Shown: piece after piece, positions 1-6,654 of the stretch | Position numbering within the stretch: the stretch's first letter is position 1 | Layout of the letters: each line of letters starts with the position of its first letter | Origin: an uncultured Dialister sp. | Lineage (GTDB): Bacteria; Bacillota; Negativicutes; Veillonellales; Dialisteraceae | Assembly (NCBI GenBank): GCA_900314595.1 | Contig: OMVW01000029.1 | Span: 1 to 20,520 of the forward strand | Direction: 5' to 3' | Length of the DNA stretch: 20,520 bases | Notes under the pieces: generated by a model | Told to the model about the DNA's origin: nothing | Database searches by the model: none | Seen by the model: the letters and a program-made list of their open reading frames with translations, nothing else | Translations under genes and position numbers: made by a program

Positions 1-60
1 TCTATATCATGGGAGGTTTTTTGTTTAGTCTTTGGAAAATCACCGCTAAAGCTAATACTG

Positions 61-87
61 AACCCCCGGACTATCCGGGGGTTTTCT
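61..87 (+). terminator. Intrinsic terminator of an upstream plus-strand gene outside the window
   Basis: Stem CCCCCGGA / TCCGGGGG (63-70 with 74-81) has a 3-nt loop and is followed by GTTTTCTTT. The T-run lies on the plus-strand side, so it ends a plus-strand transcript entering from the left. No supported gene is seen in bases 1-60. Confidence 0.8.
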
Positions 88-93
88 TTACAC

Positions 94-131
94 AAAAAAA
101 GGAAGCCGACTTCCATAAGGAAACGGCTTCC
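94..131 (-). terminator. Intrinsic terminator of the methyltransferase-malY-lyase operon
   Basis: Read on the minus strand, GGAAGCCG and CGGCTTCC (131-124 with 108-101) form a stem followed by seven T residues. It lies about 75 nt past the stop codon of the broken lyase gene and converges with the plus-strand terminator at 61-87. Confidence 0.85.
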
Positions 132-204
132 CACGCTCTGCCGGCTTCTATCTGCCGGTCAGGATTCATTCATCTATTTTCCTGTATTTTTCCAGCACCC
201 TGTC

Positions 205-1347
205 TCAGAAGACCGGTGCCAGGCCCAGATAGTTGTGAGGATCCAGCATGAAATCGATTTCCTCTTCCGTAAAGGCTTCCTTTACTTCCTCTGTCCCCAT
301 GAGGACCTCTTTCAGTGGAATTTCCTTTTCATAGGCTTCCATGCAGGCACCATAGACAATGTGGTGCGCCGTAAGCCTTCCCAGTTTCTTTGCCAGGTGC
401 ATCATCACGCATTCACTCATCATGAGGCCTTTCTGGGCAGATAAATTCCGTTCCATATGTTTCGCCCTTAGATTTTCAAGAATGTATCTTGATTTCGCAA
501 GGGCTGCCGCCATGAGGTGGCAGGCCCGGGGAATTCCTTCCCATTCAGAAAGGAAACAGCCCCAGTCCCTTTCATCCTCACAGACCATGGCTTCCACCAT
601 GGCAGGAGCAATGCTTCTCACATTCCGGAGAAGGGCCAGCACATTTTCAAGGACTGCGGGATTTCTCTTATGAGGCATGGTGGAAGACCCCACCTTCCCC
701 ATGAAGAATGGTTCTTCCAGTTCCAGAATTTCCGTATGCTGAAGGCTGAAGATTTCATGATTGATGCTGCCCAGAGTCCCCGCCAGAAGAGCGAGGGCCT
801 GTGCAAATTCCGCCTGATTGTCACGGGAAGAGTGCCGGGCATGACGGGGACTTTCAAATCCAGAATTTCAAACATCCTTTTCTGGGTAGCAAGACCTTTT
901 TCCGGCTGGGAGGCCAGTGTCCCCACGGCTCCTGCCATTTCGCCCATGAAAATCCTTTCTTTCATGGATTCCAGACGATTCACCTGCCGGCCCAGTTCCT
1001 CCGCCCATACGGCTGCCTTATAGCCGAAAGTGATAGAAATCGCATGGACCACATGAGTACGCCCGGCTTCCGGGGTATCCCGGTACTTTTTCACAAGTTC
1101 CAGGCACGCAGAAAGGCAGGCCTTCGTATCCCGGAGAATGACTTTAAAAGATTCCCTTTCCAGAAGGACCATCCCCGTATCCACGATATCCTGGCTGGTA
1201 GCACCCCAGTTCTCCCTGCGCCTTTGCCAGAGCCGCCTCCGTATCCAGCCATTTCTGCACCCAGTTTTTATCACTCCAGATTTCCCGCATTTCATCCGTG
1301 CTGAAAAGGAAGCCGTGAATTTCACTGTCCACCGCTGTACTTGCCAT
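205..1347 (-). pseudogene. Broken PurB/PcaB-type lyase (adenylosuccinate lyase family, fumarase/aspartase superfamily)
   Basis: Three collinear pieces in different frames read as one lyase. The N-terminus (from ATG 1347, MASTAVDSEIHGFLF to AKAQGELG) is followed directly, in another frame, by WGATSQDIVDTG. About 55-65 residues normally between these motifs are missing, judged from memory of the family. The middle piece runs to VPVMP; then a missing T between 837 and 836 (expected CCC TGG CAC, seen CCC GGC AC) shifts frame again. The last piece holds the signature GSSTMPHKRNP and ends DPHNYLGLAPVF. The opening, GATSQDI and DPxNYLG resemble the PcaB-like branch more than B. subtilis PurB, so the substrate is uncertain. 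It follows the malY-type gene by 18 nt, with an AGAGGGA ribosome site. The deletion junction sits on a TGGGG microhomology. A sequencing error could explain the single-base shift but hardly the deletion. Confidence 0.85.
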
Positions 1348-1365
1348 GCTTTCCCTCTGCTTTAT

Positions 1366-2574
1366 TTAAAATACATACTTATCCAGCCGATCGAAAGCTT
1401 CTACCACCCTGGCATGAGGGAGAGCCAGATTCATCCGAATCCCGCAAGGCACGTGGTAAATGGTCCCTTCCCGCCAGAGGACACCCACTTCCACACCTGC
1501 TTCTGCCAGTTCTTCGATAGATTTCTGATGCGTTTCGCACCATTTGCTGCAGTCAAGAAGAAGGCAGTACGTCCCTTCCGGCATGGACACATGGACTCCT
1601 TCGAAATGATTTCTTATGAATTGAACAGCGTAAGAAATATTGTCCTCCAGCACTTTTCTAAGCTGGGACAGCCATTCGCGCCCCTCCGGCTGATAAGCCC
1701 CGATCAGTGCATGCATAGTCAGCACGTTCATGTCATTATAATGGGACAAAGCCTCATACCGTCGGATACGATCACGGAGGTAAGTATTATAAATAATAGA
1801 ATAAGCGCCAACGAGACCTGCCAGATTGAAAGTTTTGGAAGGCGCATAGAAAGCGACGGTCCTCTCTCTTGCATCTTCTGACACCGACTGGGTGGGAATG
1901 TGCTGATGGCCGAAAAGGGTGAGGTCCGACCAAATTTCATCGGAAATGACATAGACGTCGTTTCTTCTGAATATTTCCATGGTCTTTTCCAGTTCCCACC
2001 GCTGCCACACCCGGCCCGTGGGATTATGGGGCGAGCAGAAAAGGACCGTATAGATATGATTCTCTTTGATTTTCTTCTCCATATCTTCGAAATCCATGCG
2101 CCATACGTCATTTCCATCGGGTTTGAGCGGCGAAAGGATGATATGATAACCATTTCTTTCCAGCTGGGAAGTAAATCCGTTATATGTGGGCGAATGAACA
2201 AGCACAGGATCCCCATCGCTGCACAATACCCGGAGTGCACTGGTAATACCTCCAAGGACTCCATTTTCATAACCGATGGCCTGCCAGGGAAGATTTTTCA
2301 CAAGGTTCCCTTCCATCTGCCAGCGGATGATGGATTTAAAACATTCTTCGGTGGGGATAAAGTAGCCGAAAGACGGATGGGATGCCCGGCGGATGATGGC
2401 TTCCGTCACTGTGGGACAGGTGGCGAAGTTCATATCTGCAATCCACATGGGAATCCTTTCAAATCCCGCCCTTACCTTCCCTTTCGGTACATCGATAAAA
2501 GGATTGGGAAATGCATCTACTGCAATGGAATCTTTCCCGTGCCGGTCCGGCATAGTAGTAAAGTCGTAGGTCAT
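1366..2574 (-). CDS. MalY/PatB-type PLP-dependent C-S lyase / aminotransferase (class I/II fold)
   Basis: The protein (about 402 aa) is a fold-type I PLP enzyme of the MalY/PatB group, typically cystathionine beta-lyases releasing thiols, pyruvate and ammonia. Numbering from the upstream ATG at 2580, visible motifs are FGYF near 71, PTYNGF near 131, PHNPTGR with Asn186, SDEIWSDL with Asp214, the PLP lysine in APSKTFNLAGL (Lys249), and GIRMNLA with Arg382 for the substrate carboxylate. Length fits the family. Two in-frame ATGs lie 6 nt apart: GGAAAGGA abuts the ATG at 2580 but is correctly spaced for the ATG at 2574, which is therefore chosen. It lies 35-41 nt after the methyltransferase gene and 18 nt before the broken lyase, probably in one transcript. 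The exact substrate cannot be read from sequence. Confidence 0.9.
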   Translation of the reverse strand: MTYDFTTMPDRHGKDSIAVDAFPNPFIDVPKGKVRAGFERIPMWIADMNFATCPTVTEAIIRRASHPSFGYFIPTEECFKSIIRWQMEGNLVKNLPWQAIGYENGVLGGITSALRVLCSDGDPVLVHSPTYNGFTSQLERNGYHIILSPLKPDGNDVWRMDFEDMEKKIKENHIYTVLFCSPHNPTGRVWQRWELEKTMEIFRRNDVYVISDEIWSDLTLFGHQHIPTQSVSEDARERTVAFYAPSKTFNLAGLVGAYSIIYNTYLRDRIRRYEALSHYNDMNVLTMHALIGAYQPEGREWLSQLRKVLEDNISYAVQFIRNHFEGVHVSMPEGTYCLLLDCSKWCETHQKSIEELAEAGVEVGVLWREGTIYHVPCGIRMNLALPHARVVEAFDRLDKYVF

Positions 2575-2615
2575 GGTCATTCCTTTCCGGGTAAAATCTG
2601 ATGAATTTCAAAATA

Positions 2616-3389
2616 TCATTTAATTCCCATGAAGAAGAGCCAGCGCTGCGGGAAACGGATCTCCCCGTTTTCCCTGTATGGAGCAAAGCCGGTTTTCTTT
2701 CCGCCTGCCAGTTCTTCTTCCATAAGGCTGACGATTTCTTTTCTCTTTTCTTCCGGCGTATCGGTCAGATTCATCCAGGGAGTCAGTCCCACCGGGAAAA
2801 GAGTGGAGCCTCTCCTGATAATTTCCACATGATACTTTGCAAAGAGTTCCTCAAATTCCTTTTTGCTGCGGTTTCTCACGTGGGAAAAGTCACGCAGGAT
2901 TTCTATGCGGTCTTCTATGTCCCGAAGTTCCTCAGAAGCAGCTTCCATATCGATGATGACCAGCTTGCCGCCTTTCTTCAGTACCCGGTACATCTCGGAG
3001 AAAGGTTTTTCCATTTCTGAAAAGTGATGGAAAGAAAGACGGGTAATGACCACATCAAACATATTGTCCGGGAAAGGCATTTTTTCGACAAAACCGGGAA
3101 CAAAGGAAATATTGGTCAGCCCTTTTTCCTTTGCCGCCTTCCTGCCCACATCCATCATGGCCGGAGTCATATCCAGGCAGGTTACTTTTGCCGCATGAGG
3201 CGCAATCGTCCTTCCGCAGACGCAGGTTCCGGCCGCGGCTTCCAGTACTTCCTCCGTACCCTTCAGCTCGATAGATTTCACAATAAAGTCCAGATAGTTC
3301 TGCTTGGAAAAATACATGGTCTTCGTTTCGAAATTCCTGGCCTGCTGAGAAAAAGATTTCTGCACGTTTTCAAGTACCTTGTCGTCCAT
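2616..3389 (-). CDS. Class I SAM-dependent methyltransferase (Methyltransf_11 / UbiE-like)
   Basis: This 257-aa soluble protein has a class I methyltransferase core. Motif I is VLEAAAGTCVCGR (48-60), a variant of the usual VLDxGxGTG. An acidic residue for the SAM ribose is in VTCLDMTP (Asp73), motif II-like FPDNMFDVV spans 106-114, and YRVLKKGGKLVIID follows (134-147). The C-terminal part (150-257) is variable and probably sets the substrate. The ATG at 3389 has GGGAGG upstream. It is the first gene of a three-gene minus-strand operon with the MalY-type enzyme and the broken lyase. A menaquinone-type UbiE role is unlikely because the motifs differ and no quinone genes are near. The substrate is unknown. 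Confidence 0.85.
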   Translation of the reverse strand: MDDKVLENVQKSFSQQARNFETKTMYFSKQNYLDFIVKSIELKGTEEVLEAAAGTCVCGRTIAPHAAKVTCLDMTPAMMDVGRKAAKEKGLTNISFVPGFVEKMPFPDNMFDVVITRLSFHHFSEMEKPFSEMYRVLKKGGKLVIIDMEAASEELRDIEDRIEILRDFSHVRNRSKKEFEELFAKYHVEIIRRGSTLFPVGLTPWMNLTDTPEEKRKEIVSLMEEELAGGKKTGFAPYRENGEIRFPQRWLFFMGIK

Positions 3390-3433
3390 ATGGGTAGTCC
3401 TCCCGTGAAAAATGAAAATTATCTCCCTGTTCT

Positions 3434-3442
3434 ATTTTAACA
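3434..3442 (-). promoter_or_regulatory. Extended -10 promoter of the methyltransferase operon
   Basis: On the minus strand TGTTAAAAT (3442-3434) fits the extended -10 form TGnTATAAT with one mismatch. It lies about 45 nt upstream of the start codon at 3389. No good -35 box is visible, as is common for extended -10 promoters. Confidence 0.45.
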
Positions 3443-3476
3443 TCTGAAAAGGATAGCAGGAGAAAAAATCAAAAAC

Positions 3477-3495
3477 GGTATCACAATGGTATCAC
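3477..3495 (+). repeat. Tandem GGTATCAC pair (11-bp period), candidate arm-type sites of a lost integrase
   Basis: GGTATCAC occurs at 3477-3484 and 3488-3495. It stands before a hairpin and a TTATTCCCATTC core, in the same order and nearly the same spacing as the TAGAATCA pair at the integrase end (9356-9374). It lies outside the present element, so it may belong to an earlier one. Confidence 0.5.
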
Positions 3496-3502
3496 TGATA
3501 AA

Positions 3503-3548
3503 TAAAAAAATGTGAGAAATCCGGCAGTATCGGACTTCTCACATTTTT
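3503..3548. terminator. Bidirectional hairpin terminator beside the left attachment site
   Basis: TGTGAGAA-a-TCCG pairs with CGGA-c-TTCTCACA (3511-3523 with 3531-3543) around a 7-nt loop. It is flanked by an A-run (3504-3510) and a T-run (3544-3548), so it can work in either direction. Its sequence and place resemble the guaA terminator at 9391-9425. Confidence 0.7.
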
Positions 3549-3553
3549 AAATC

Positions 3554-3569
3554 TTATTCCCATTCTATG
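3554..3569 (+). repeat. Left attachment repeat (att) of the guaA-integrated element
   Basis: TTATTCCCATTCTATG matches TTATTCCCATTCAATG at 9435-9450 in 15 of 16 positions. On the minus strand it spells the last guaA codons, IEWE-stop. It is best read as the displaced end of the target after site-specific integration. Confidence 0.8.
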
Positions 3570-3666
3570 AAAATATCGAGCTTATACTTTCTATTGTGGT
3601 TTTCATTTTTCTTCCCTTACTACCCGTTGTATAATTTTCCTCATAGTTTTGATTTTTTCAACTTGT

Positions 3667-3685
3667 TAGAATCAAAATAGAATCA
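3667..3685 (+). repeat. Left arm-type integrase sites (19-bp repeat, TAGAATCA twice)
   Basis: Two TAGAATCA units spaced 11 bp apart form a 19-bp block identical, in the same orientation, to 9356-9374. Short tandem repeats near both ends are typical of sites bound by the N-terminal domain of Tn916/lambda-type integrases. Confidence 0.7.
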
Positions 3686-3835
3686 GCACTCAACCCTTGC
3701 ACATACGATAAATACTGATGATTCAGCCCTTTCAGGATAGCAAAAACAGCCCGTATTTTGATTCATAAGGGCCGTTCATTGTGTGCCCTGATAAATTATA
3801 CCTTCAGCCCATTGGAAACGCTTTACGGGCCAATT

Positions 3836-4093
3836 TCAGCCGTTTTCATGTTCAGCATCGTGCCCGGCATATGGTGAAAAGAAAATATCTTCCACCTGTT
3901 CAGCGTTCATCCCACAGTCTTTTGCCATCAGATAAATTTCATAGGCCGTGAAATGAGTATATCCATTGATCTTATTTGAAAAGTTCCCCGTGGTAGTTCC
4001 TATGAGCTTTCCCATATAGGCATATGATTTCTTTTGTGTTTTCAGAAGGCCTTTCAATTTGTTGTTTTCTTCAGCGACTTTCTTTTTATTCAT
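3836..4093 (-). CDS. Small helix-turn-helix (XRE/phage-regulator-like) protein
   Basis: This 85-aa protein carries one HTH-like domain over residues 12-70: LKGLLKTQKKSYAYMGKLIG, then TTTGNFSNKINGYTHF as a recognition-helix segment, then EIYLMAKDCGMNAEQVEDIFF. It resembles short phage regulators that bind DNA as dimers. Its tail HDAEHENG is acidic. A GAGGAC ribosome site lies upstream of the ATG at 4093. It stands alone at the left end of the element, divergent from the coiled-coil gene at 4337, with 243 nt of shared upstream DNA. A regulatory role within the element is inferred; the target is unknown. Confidence 0.75.
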   Translation of the reverse strand: MNKKKVAEENNKLKGLLKTQKKSYAYMGKLIGTTTGNFSNKINGYTHFTAYEIYLMAKDCGMNAEQVEDIFFSPYAGHDAEHENG

Positions 4094-4124
4094 TGGTTCC
4101 CGTCCTCGCTTTCCTTAAAATAAT

Positions 4125-4144
4125 TCAACTGGATCTACTCTATC
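4125..4144. repeat. 20-bp repeat shared with the excisionase-like gene
   Basis: The 20 bases starting TCAACTGGATC are repeated perfectly at 6902-6921. There they code TDRVDPV near the N-terminus of the 94-aa HTH protein. Here the same peptide frame reads YTDRVDPVELF-stop with no start codon, so it looks like a gene relic or a duplicated binding site. Confidence 0.7.
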
Positions 4145-4255
4145 AGTATACCGATGATGAATTGAAAAGCAAGTATCAGCATTACTTTTTTCTGTAATGT
4201 CTTTTCTTTATTCTGTAAAGCCGTTTCAATTTTCAATAATCCTATGTTCCGTGTT

Positions 4256-4308
4256 GTATTACATGATATAATACAAATAACGTAATACGCTATTTTTACT
4301 ACATTACG
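4256..4308 (+). promoter_or_regulatory. Promoter and palindromic operators of the coiled-coil protein gene
   Basis: GTATTACATGATATAATAC (4256-4274) is a near-perfect 19-bp palindrome containing an extended -10 box, TGATATAAT (4264-4272). A second inverted repeat, CGTAAT / ATTACG (4281-4286 with 4303-4308), lies in the leader, and GTAATAC at 4282-4288 is the reverse complement of GTATTAC at 4256-4262. A dimeric DNA-binding protein covering the -10 box is the simple reading; the gene's own product is a candidate. Confidence 0.6.
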
Positions 4309-4336
4309 AAATACATCTCATGAAAGGGCGGTTATT

Positions 4337-4951
4337 ATGGACGAAAAAGAAACAATTGGACGGTCAACACTTCAAATCAGGTGTACGGATGAGGAAAGGG
4401 AACAGTTTAAAACCATCAGCCGGGCAATGAATAAGCCAACAGGGGCAACACTGGCAAAACTCATGGCTATTTATCAGGCAAGCAGACAGGACGGGGGCCA
4501 ACTGGCATGGTTGAGTTCAGCCGGGGATGAGGAAAAAGCCATCAGTGAGGCTATTGATACTCTCACCCATTGTGCCTATAACCTTTCACGGAAAGCATCT
4601 TCCTTCAAACAGGAAACAGTCAGCACCAAAGAACAGATGAAATCTGAACTTGATGAAATGGAAAGGAAATATAAATCCTTATTGCAGAGCCGGGAAAATA
4701 CGATTGATGAGCTTAAAACTGAAATAGACAGGTTGAAAGGCCTTCAGACTGTTGCCAGTAATGCACAAAAGAATTTTACATTGGTTCAGGCCATTGCATC
4801 AGAATTGAAAAAGGAAAATGAAAAGTTGAAAGATGATCAGGAAAGCATGGTTGAAAAAGTCGCCACTCTTGAAAGGCAAGTATCAGAATTAAAGGGCCGT
4901 TTATCGGTATATGAAACTTTAGAAGGCAATGGAATGTTGAAACGGAAATAA
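4337..4951 (+). CDS. Coiled-coil protein with N-terminal ribbon-helix-helix-like segment
   Basis: The 204-aa protein has two parts. Residues 10-50 (STLQIRCTDEEREQFKTISRAMNKPTGATLAKLMAIY) look like a ribbon-helix-helix DNA-binding unit: a short strand followed by two helices. Residues 95-193 are a long charged heptad-type coiled coil (KSELDEMERKYKSLL to VATLERQVSELKGRL). There is no signal peptide or membrane segment. The ATG at 4337 has AAAGGGCGG upstream, and an intrinsic terminator follows at once, so it is a single-gene unit. Plasmids often encode DNA-binding coiled-coil proteins for stability or autoregulation (KfrA is one analogue, though with another fold). I do not recognise the family; a maintenance or regulatory role is inferred. 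Confidence 0.75.
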   Translation: MDEKETIGRSTLQIRCTDEEREQFKTISRAMNKPTGATLAKLMAIYQASRQDGGQLAWLSSAGDEEKAISEAIDTLTHCAYNLSRKASSFKQETVSTKEQMKSELDEMERKYKSLLQSRENTIDELKTEIDRLKGLQTVASNAQKNFTLVQAIASELKKENEKLKDDQESMVEKVATLERQVSELKGRLSVYETLEGNGMLKRK

Positions 4952-4956
4952 AAACA

Positions 4957-4984
4957 GGGCCGGGCATTGTTCCCGGTCCTTTTC
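4957..4984 (+). terminator. Intrinsic terminator after the coiled-coil gene
   Basis: GGGCCGGG pairs with CCCGGTCC (4957-4964 with 4972-4979, one G-U pair) and is followed by five T residues. It begins 6 nt after the stop codon. Confidence 0.85.
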
Positions 4985-5363
4985 CATTGCCAGTATAAAT
5001 TTAAATCTTCCCTTTTTATATGTATCACTAAATTCACCTTTTTACCATGCTAAAGTAAATTGCATCCACTTTTTATAGCGTTAGGAAAGTCAGGAAACAA
5101 AGGACAATTTCTGTCATTATTTGAGGAAATAGAAGATTTAAGGGAATTATTTTTTGTTCTTTCAAAAAAAGTCAAATTTTCAACCCGTATAAAAAACAGG
5201 TCCCCGTATCGGTCTTATGAATTGCCTTCAGAAATTGAAAACCGGGGGGACTTTACAGGGGATTGCATATATCATCATGAAACCCCTATCATGGATTGCT
5301 TTATTTTGGCCTATACGGGCTTGCCAGTAGTCCCCATGATAAATTACATAGGCAAGAATAAGC
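4985..5363. other. Gene-free interval between two convergent terminators in the element
   Basis: No reading frame here has a convincing start or composition; the plus-strand frame from 5060 begins at a TTG without a ribosome site and runs antisense into the S24-like gene. The sequence has G/C-run clusters (5240-5290) and a GGATTGC direct repeat (near 5259 and 5292). It could hold a cis site such as oriT or a packaging site, but I see no diagnostic motif. Confidence 0.4.
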
Positions 5364-5395
5364 AAAAAGCATGGAAACAGCAGATTTCCACGCTT
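5364..5395 (-). terminator. Intrinsic terminator of the rep operon
   Basis: On the minus strand AAGCGTGGAAA pairs with TTTCCATGCTT (5395-5385 with 5377-5367, one G-U pair) and is followed by TTTTT. It lies 15 nt beyond the stop of the S24-like gene and so ends the minus-strand replication operon. Confidence 0.75.
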
Positions 5396-5409
5396 TCTAT
5401 ATTCCTGTT

Positions 5410-5826
5410 TCAGGTAACATCAGTGAAAGAAACTCCCATCGGTTCCGCATCCCTGGCAATAAGAACAACCTGTCCAATGATTCTTTCCTTATCGCTTTCC
5501 CTCATTGGTTCAGGCTTGCCAGTATCAGCACCATTCTGATTTACAGGGTCAAGGAAGATTGAACCATTTATCTTATTCACTCTACGGAAAATGAAATCAA
5601 CCTGTTCAGCCTTCAGGCATATGATTTTTCCATGTATCAGGTGAATAACAGGTTTTATAAAAACTTGATCCCCTTTCCTGAAACCATCTGCAGTCAGTCT
5701 GTCAGAATTGATTTCAAGAATGAATCGTACTGAATCAACCTTCCTTTCCATTTGGAAAATTTGGTTTATATTTTCATATGCATCAATAGCTTTCATCTTG
5801 ATCAGCTTGAAATCCTGTTTACTCAT
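5410..5826 (-). CDS. S24/LexA-like domain protein, apparently lacking the catalytic dyad
   Basis: The 138-aa product resembles the C-terminal S24 fold of LexA/CI-type regulators. It has FILEINSDRLTADGFRKGDQVFIKP (36-59) where active enzymes have GDSMxP...GDxVxV, a strand region GKIICLKAEQVDFIFRRV (66-83), FLDPVNQN (91-98) and IIGQVVLIARD (117-127). The serine expected before Met is replaced, and the position of the catalytic lysine appears to be Arg, so self-cleavage is unlikely. No HTH is present. Its ATG overlaps the end of rep by 8 nt (5819-5826), implying translational coupling. It may bind a partner such as Rep or the element's repressor. The family call is by pattern only. Confidence 0.6.
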   Translation of the reverse strand: MSKQDFKLIKMKAIDAYENINQIFQMERKVDSVRFILEINSDRLTADGFRKGDQVFIKPVIHLIHGKIICLKAEQVDFIFRRVNKINGSIFLDPVNQNGADTGKPEPMRESDKERIIGQVVLIARDAEPMGVSFTDVT

Positions 5827-6640
5827 TCATCTTTCCTTTCAATTCCTGTATTTCATAAACCATTGCAAAAGTTTTCCAATCATGGATTGGTTTCCCGTTT
5901 TCTGTTTTCCAGTCGCTTTTGGCATACTTATTGAAAAATTGTTCAGGATTAAAAGTAAAACCCTTTTCACTCACATATTTCTTTATATCGTCAAGAGAAG
6001 GCACCTCATGATTCCCGGCTCCCACTGTTTCCCCTTTTGGGGAATTACCGGGAAGAACTGGCTGAATTTCTTTCTTTTCTCTTTCTTTAGAAGAAAGTAT
6101 TTCTTTATCCTGTATTTCTTTATCAGGTAGTTCTTTTTCATGTAGTTCTTTCTCTATATAAGGGGCGGACAAATCTGTCTGTTCACGGGCGGACAAATCT
6201 GTCTGTTCACGGGCGGACAAATCTGTCTGTTCATGGGCGGACAAATCTGTCTTATCCCTTAAATTTGGGGCTTTATGAACGGACAAATCTGTCTTTTCAT
6301 GATTTGGAATTTCCTGTTCAACCAATCGTAATTTTGCGGTTTTACCCCTTCCACTCGGATTAACCACTAACAGGTCATAGTCTTTCAATTCTTTAAAGCA
6401 TCTTTGTATACCTTTCACTGATTTTCTCCTTTTTTGGGCGAGTTCTTCTTGCTTGAAATACATGAACGGCCCGTATTCATCAGAAAATTTTTCAGGTTTT
6501 TTCAATGAAAGATTCCACCTGTTAAGCAAAACAGCATACAATACTAAAGATTCAGCGGAAATTCCATCATAAACAGGGTCATCAACCATAAAAGCTGGGA
6601 GTTGATAAAATTTCCTTTTATGTTCTGATTTATCAGCCAT
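5819..6640 (-). CDS. RepA_N-type replication initiator with internal origin-like repeats
   Basis: From the ATG at 6640 the protein is 273 aa. Residues 8-108 match the RepA_N pattern: KRKFYQLPAFMVDDPVYDGISAESLVLYAVLLNR..., FKQEELAQKRRKSVKGIQRCFKELKDYDLLV, SGRGKTAKLRL, a winged-helix origin binder. Residues 115-160 hold five TDLS units encoded by DNA repeats, followed by a K/E-rich linker. The C-terminus (213-262; DIKKYVSEKGFTFNPEQFFNKYAKSDWK...GKPIHDWKTF) looks like the tail of phage replisome/DnaD-like proteins. In RepA_N plasmids the origin lies in the middle of rep, which fits the repeats here. A TTG 21 nt upstream (6661) overlaps the preceding gene and is an alternative start. Rep is translationally close to its neighbours on both sides. 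Confidence 0.8.
   Translation of the reverse strand: MADKSEHKRKFYQLPAFMVDDPVYDGISAESLVLYAVLLNRWNLSLKKPEKFSDEYGPFMYFKQEELAQKRRKSVKGIQRCFKELKDYDLLVVNPSGRGKTAKLRLVEQEIPNHEKTDLSVHKAPNLRDKTDLSAHEQTDLSAREQTDLSAREQTDLSAPYIEKELHEKELPDKEIQDKEILSSKEREKKEIQPVLPGNSPKGETVGAGNHEVPSLDDIKKYVSEKGFTFNPEQFFNKYAKSDWKTENGKPIHDWKTFAMVYEIQELKGKMNE
6098..6157. repeat. Four AT-rich 15-bp tandem repeats inside rep
   Basis: Units begin TATTTCTTTATC at 6098 and 6113 and TAGTTCTTT at 6128 and 6143, with a strict 15-bp period. They encode the KEL/KEI linker of Rep. Placed 5 bp from the iteron block, they could be the easily melted part of an origin. Confidence 0.75.
6163..6300. repeat. 24-bp iterons inside rep (candidate replication origin)
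   Basis: Four contiguous 24-bp units start at 6163, 6187, 6211 and 6235; the first two are identical. A fifth copy of the core CGGACAAATCTGTCT is at 6280-6294. Each core contains GACA-N4-TGTC, a small dyad fit for a dimeric initiator. The units keep the reading frame and encode TDLS-containing peptide repeats. Iterons within the rep coding region are known in RepA_N plasmids; function here is inferred. Confidence 0.8.
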
Positions 6641-6654
6641 AGAATCACCAACTA

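Larger units (their letters stand above)
3390..3835. other. Gene-free junction between host operon and integrated element
   Basis: No gene is supported here. It holds the methyltransferase promoter, a GGTATCAC repeat pair at 3477-3495, a bidirectional terminator (3503-3548), the left attachment repeat (3554-3569) and the left arm-type sites of the element (3667-3685). From about 3690 to 3835 it is AT-rich sequence with no feature I can name. Confidence 0.6.

Noticed and set aside
517..1881. Long plus-strand frames opposite the lyase and malY-type genes
   Set aside because: They are antisense shadows; the minus-strand frames carry clear enzyme motifs.
5060..5539. 159-aa plus-strand frame as a gene
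   Set aside because: TTG start without a ribosome site; its second half is antisense to the S24-like gene and crosses that operon's terminator.
6163..6258. Regular 24-bp repeats as a CRISPR array
   Set aside because: The units are contiguous with no unique spacers, lie in frame inside rep, and no cas gene is present.
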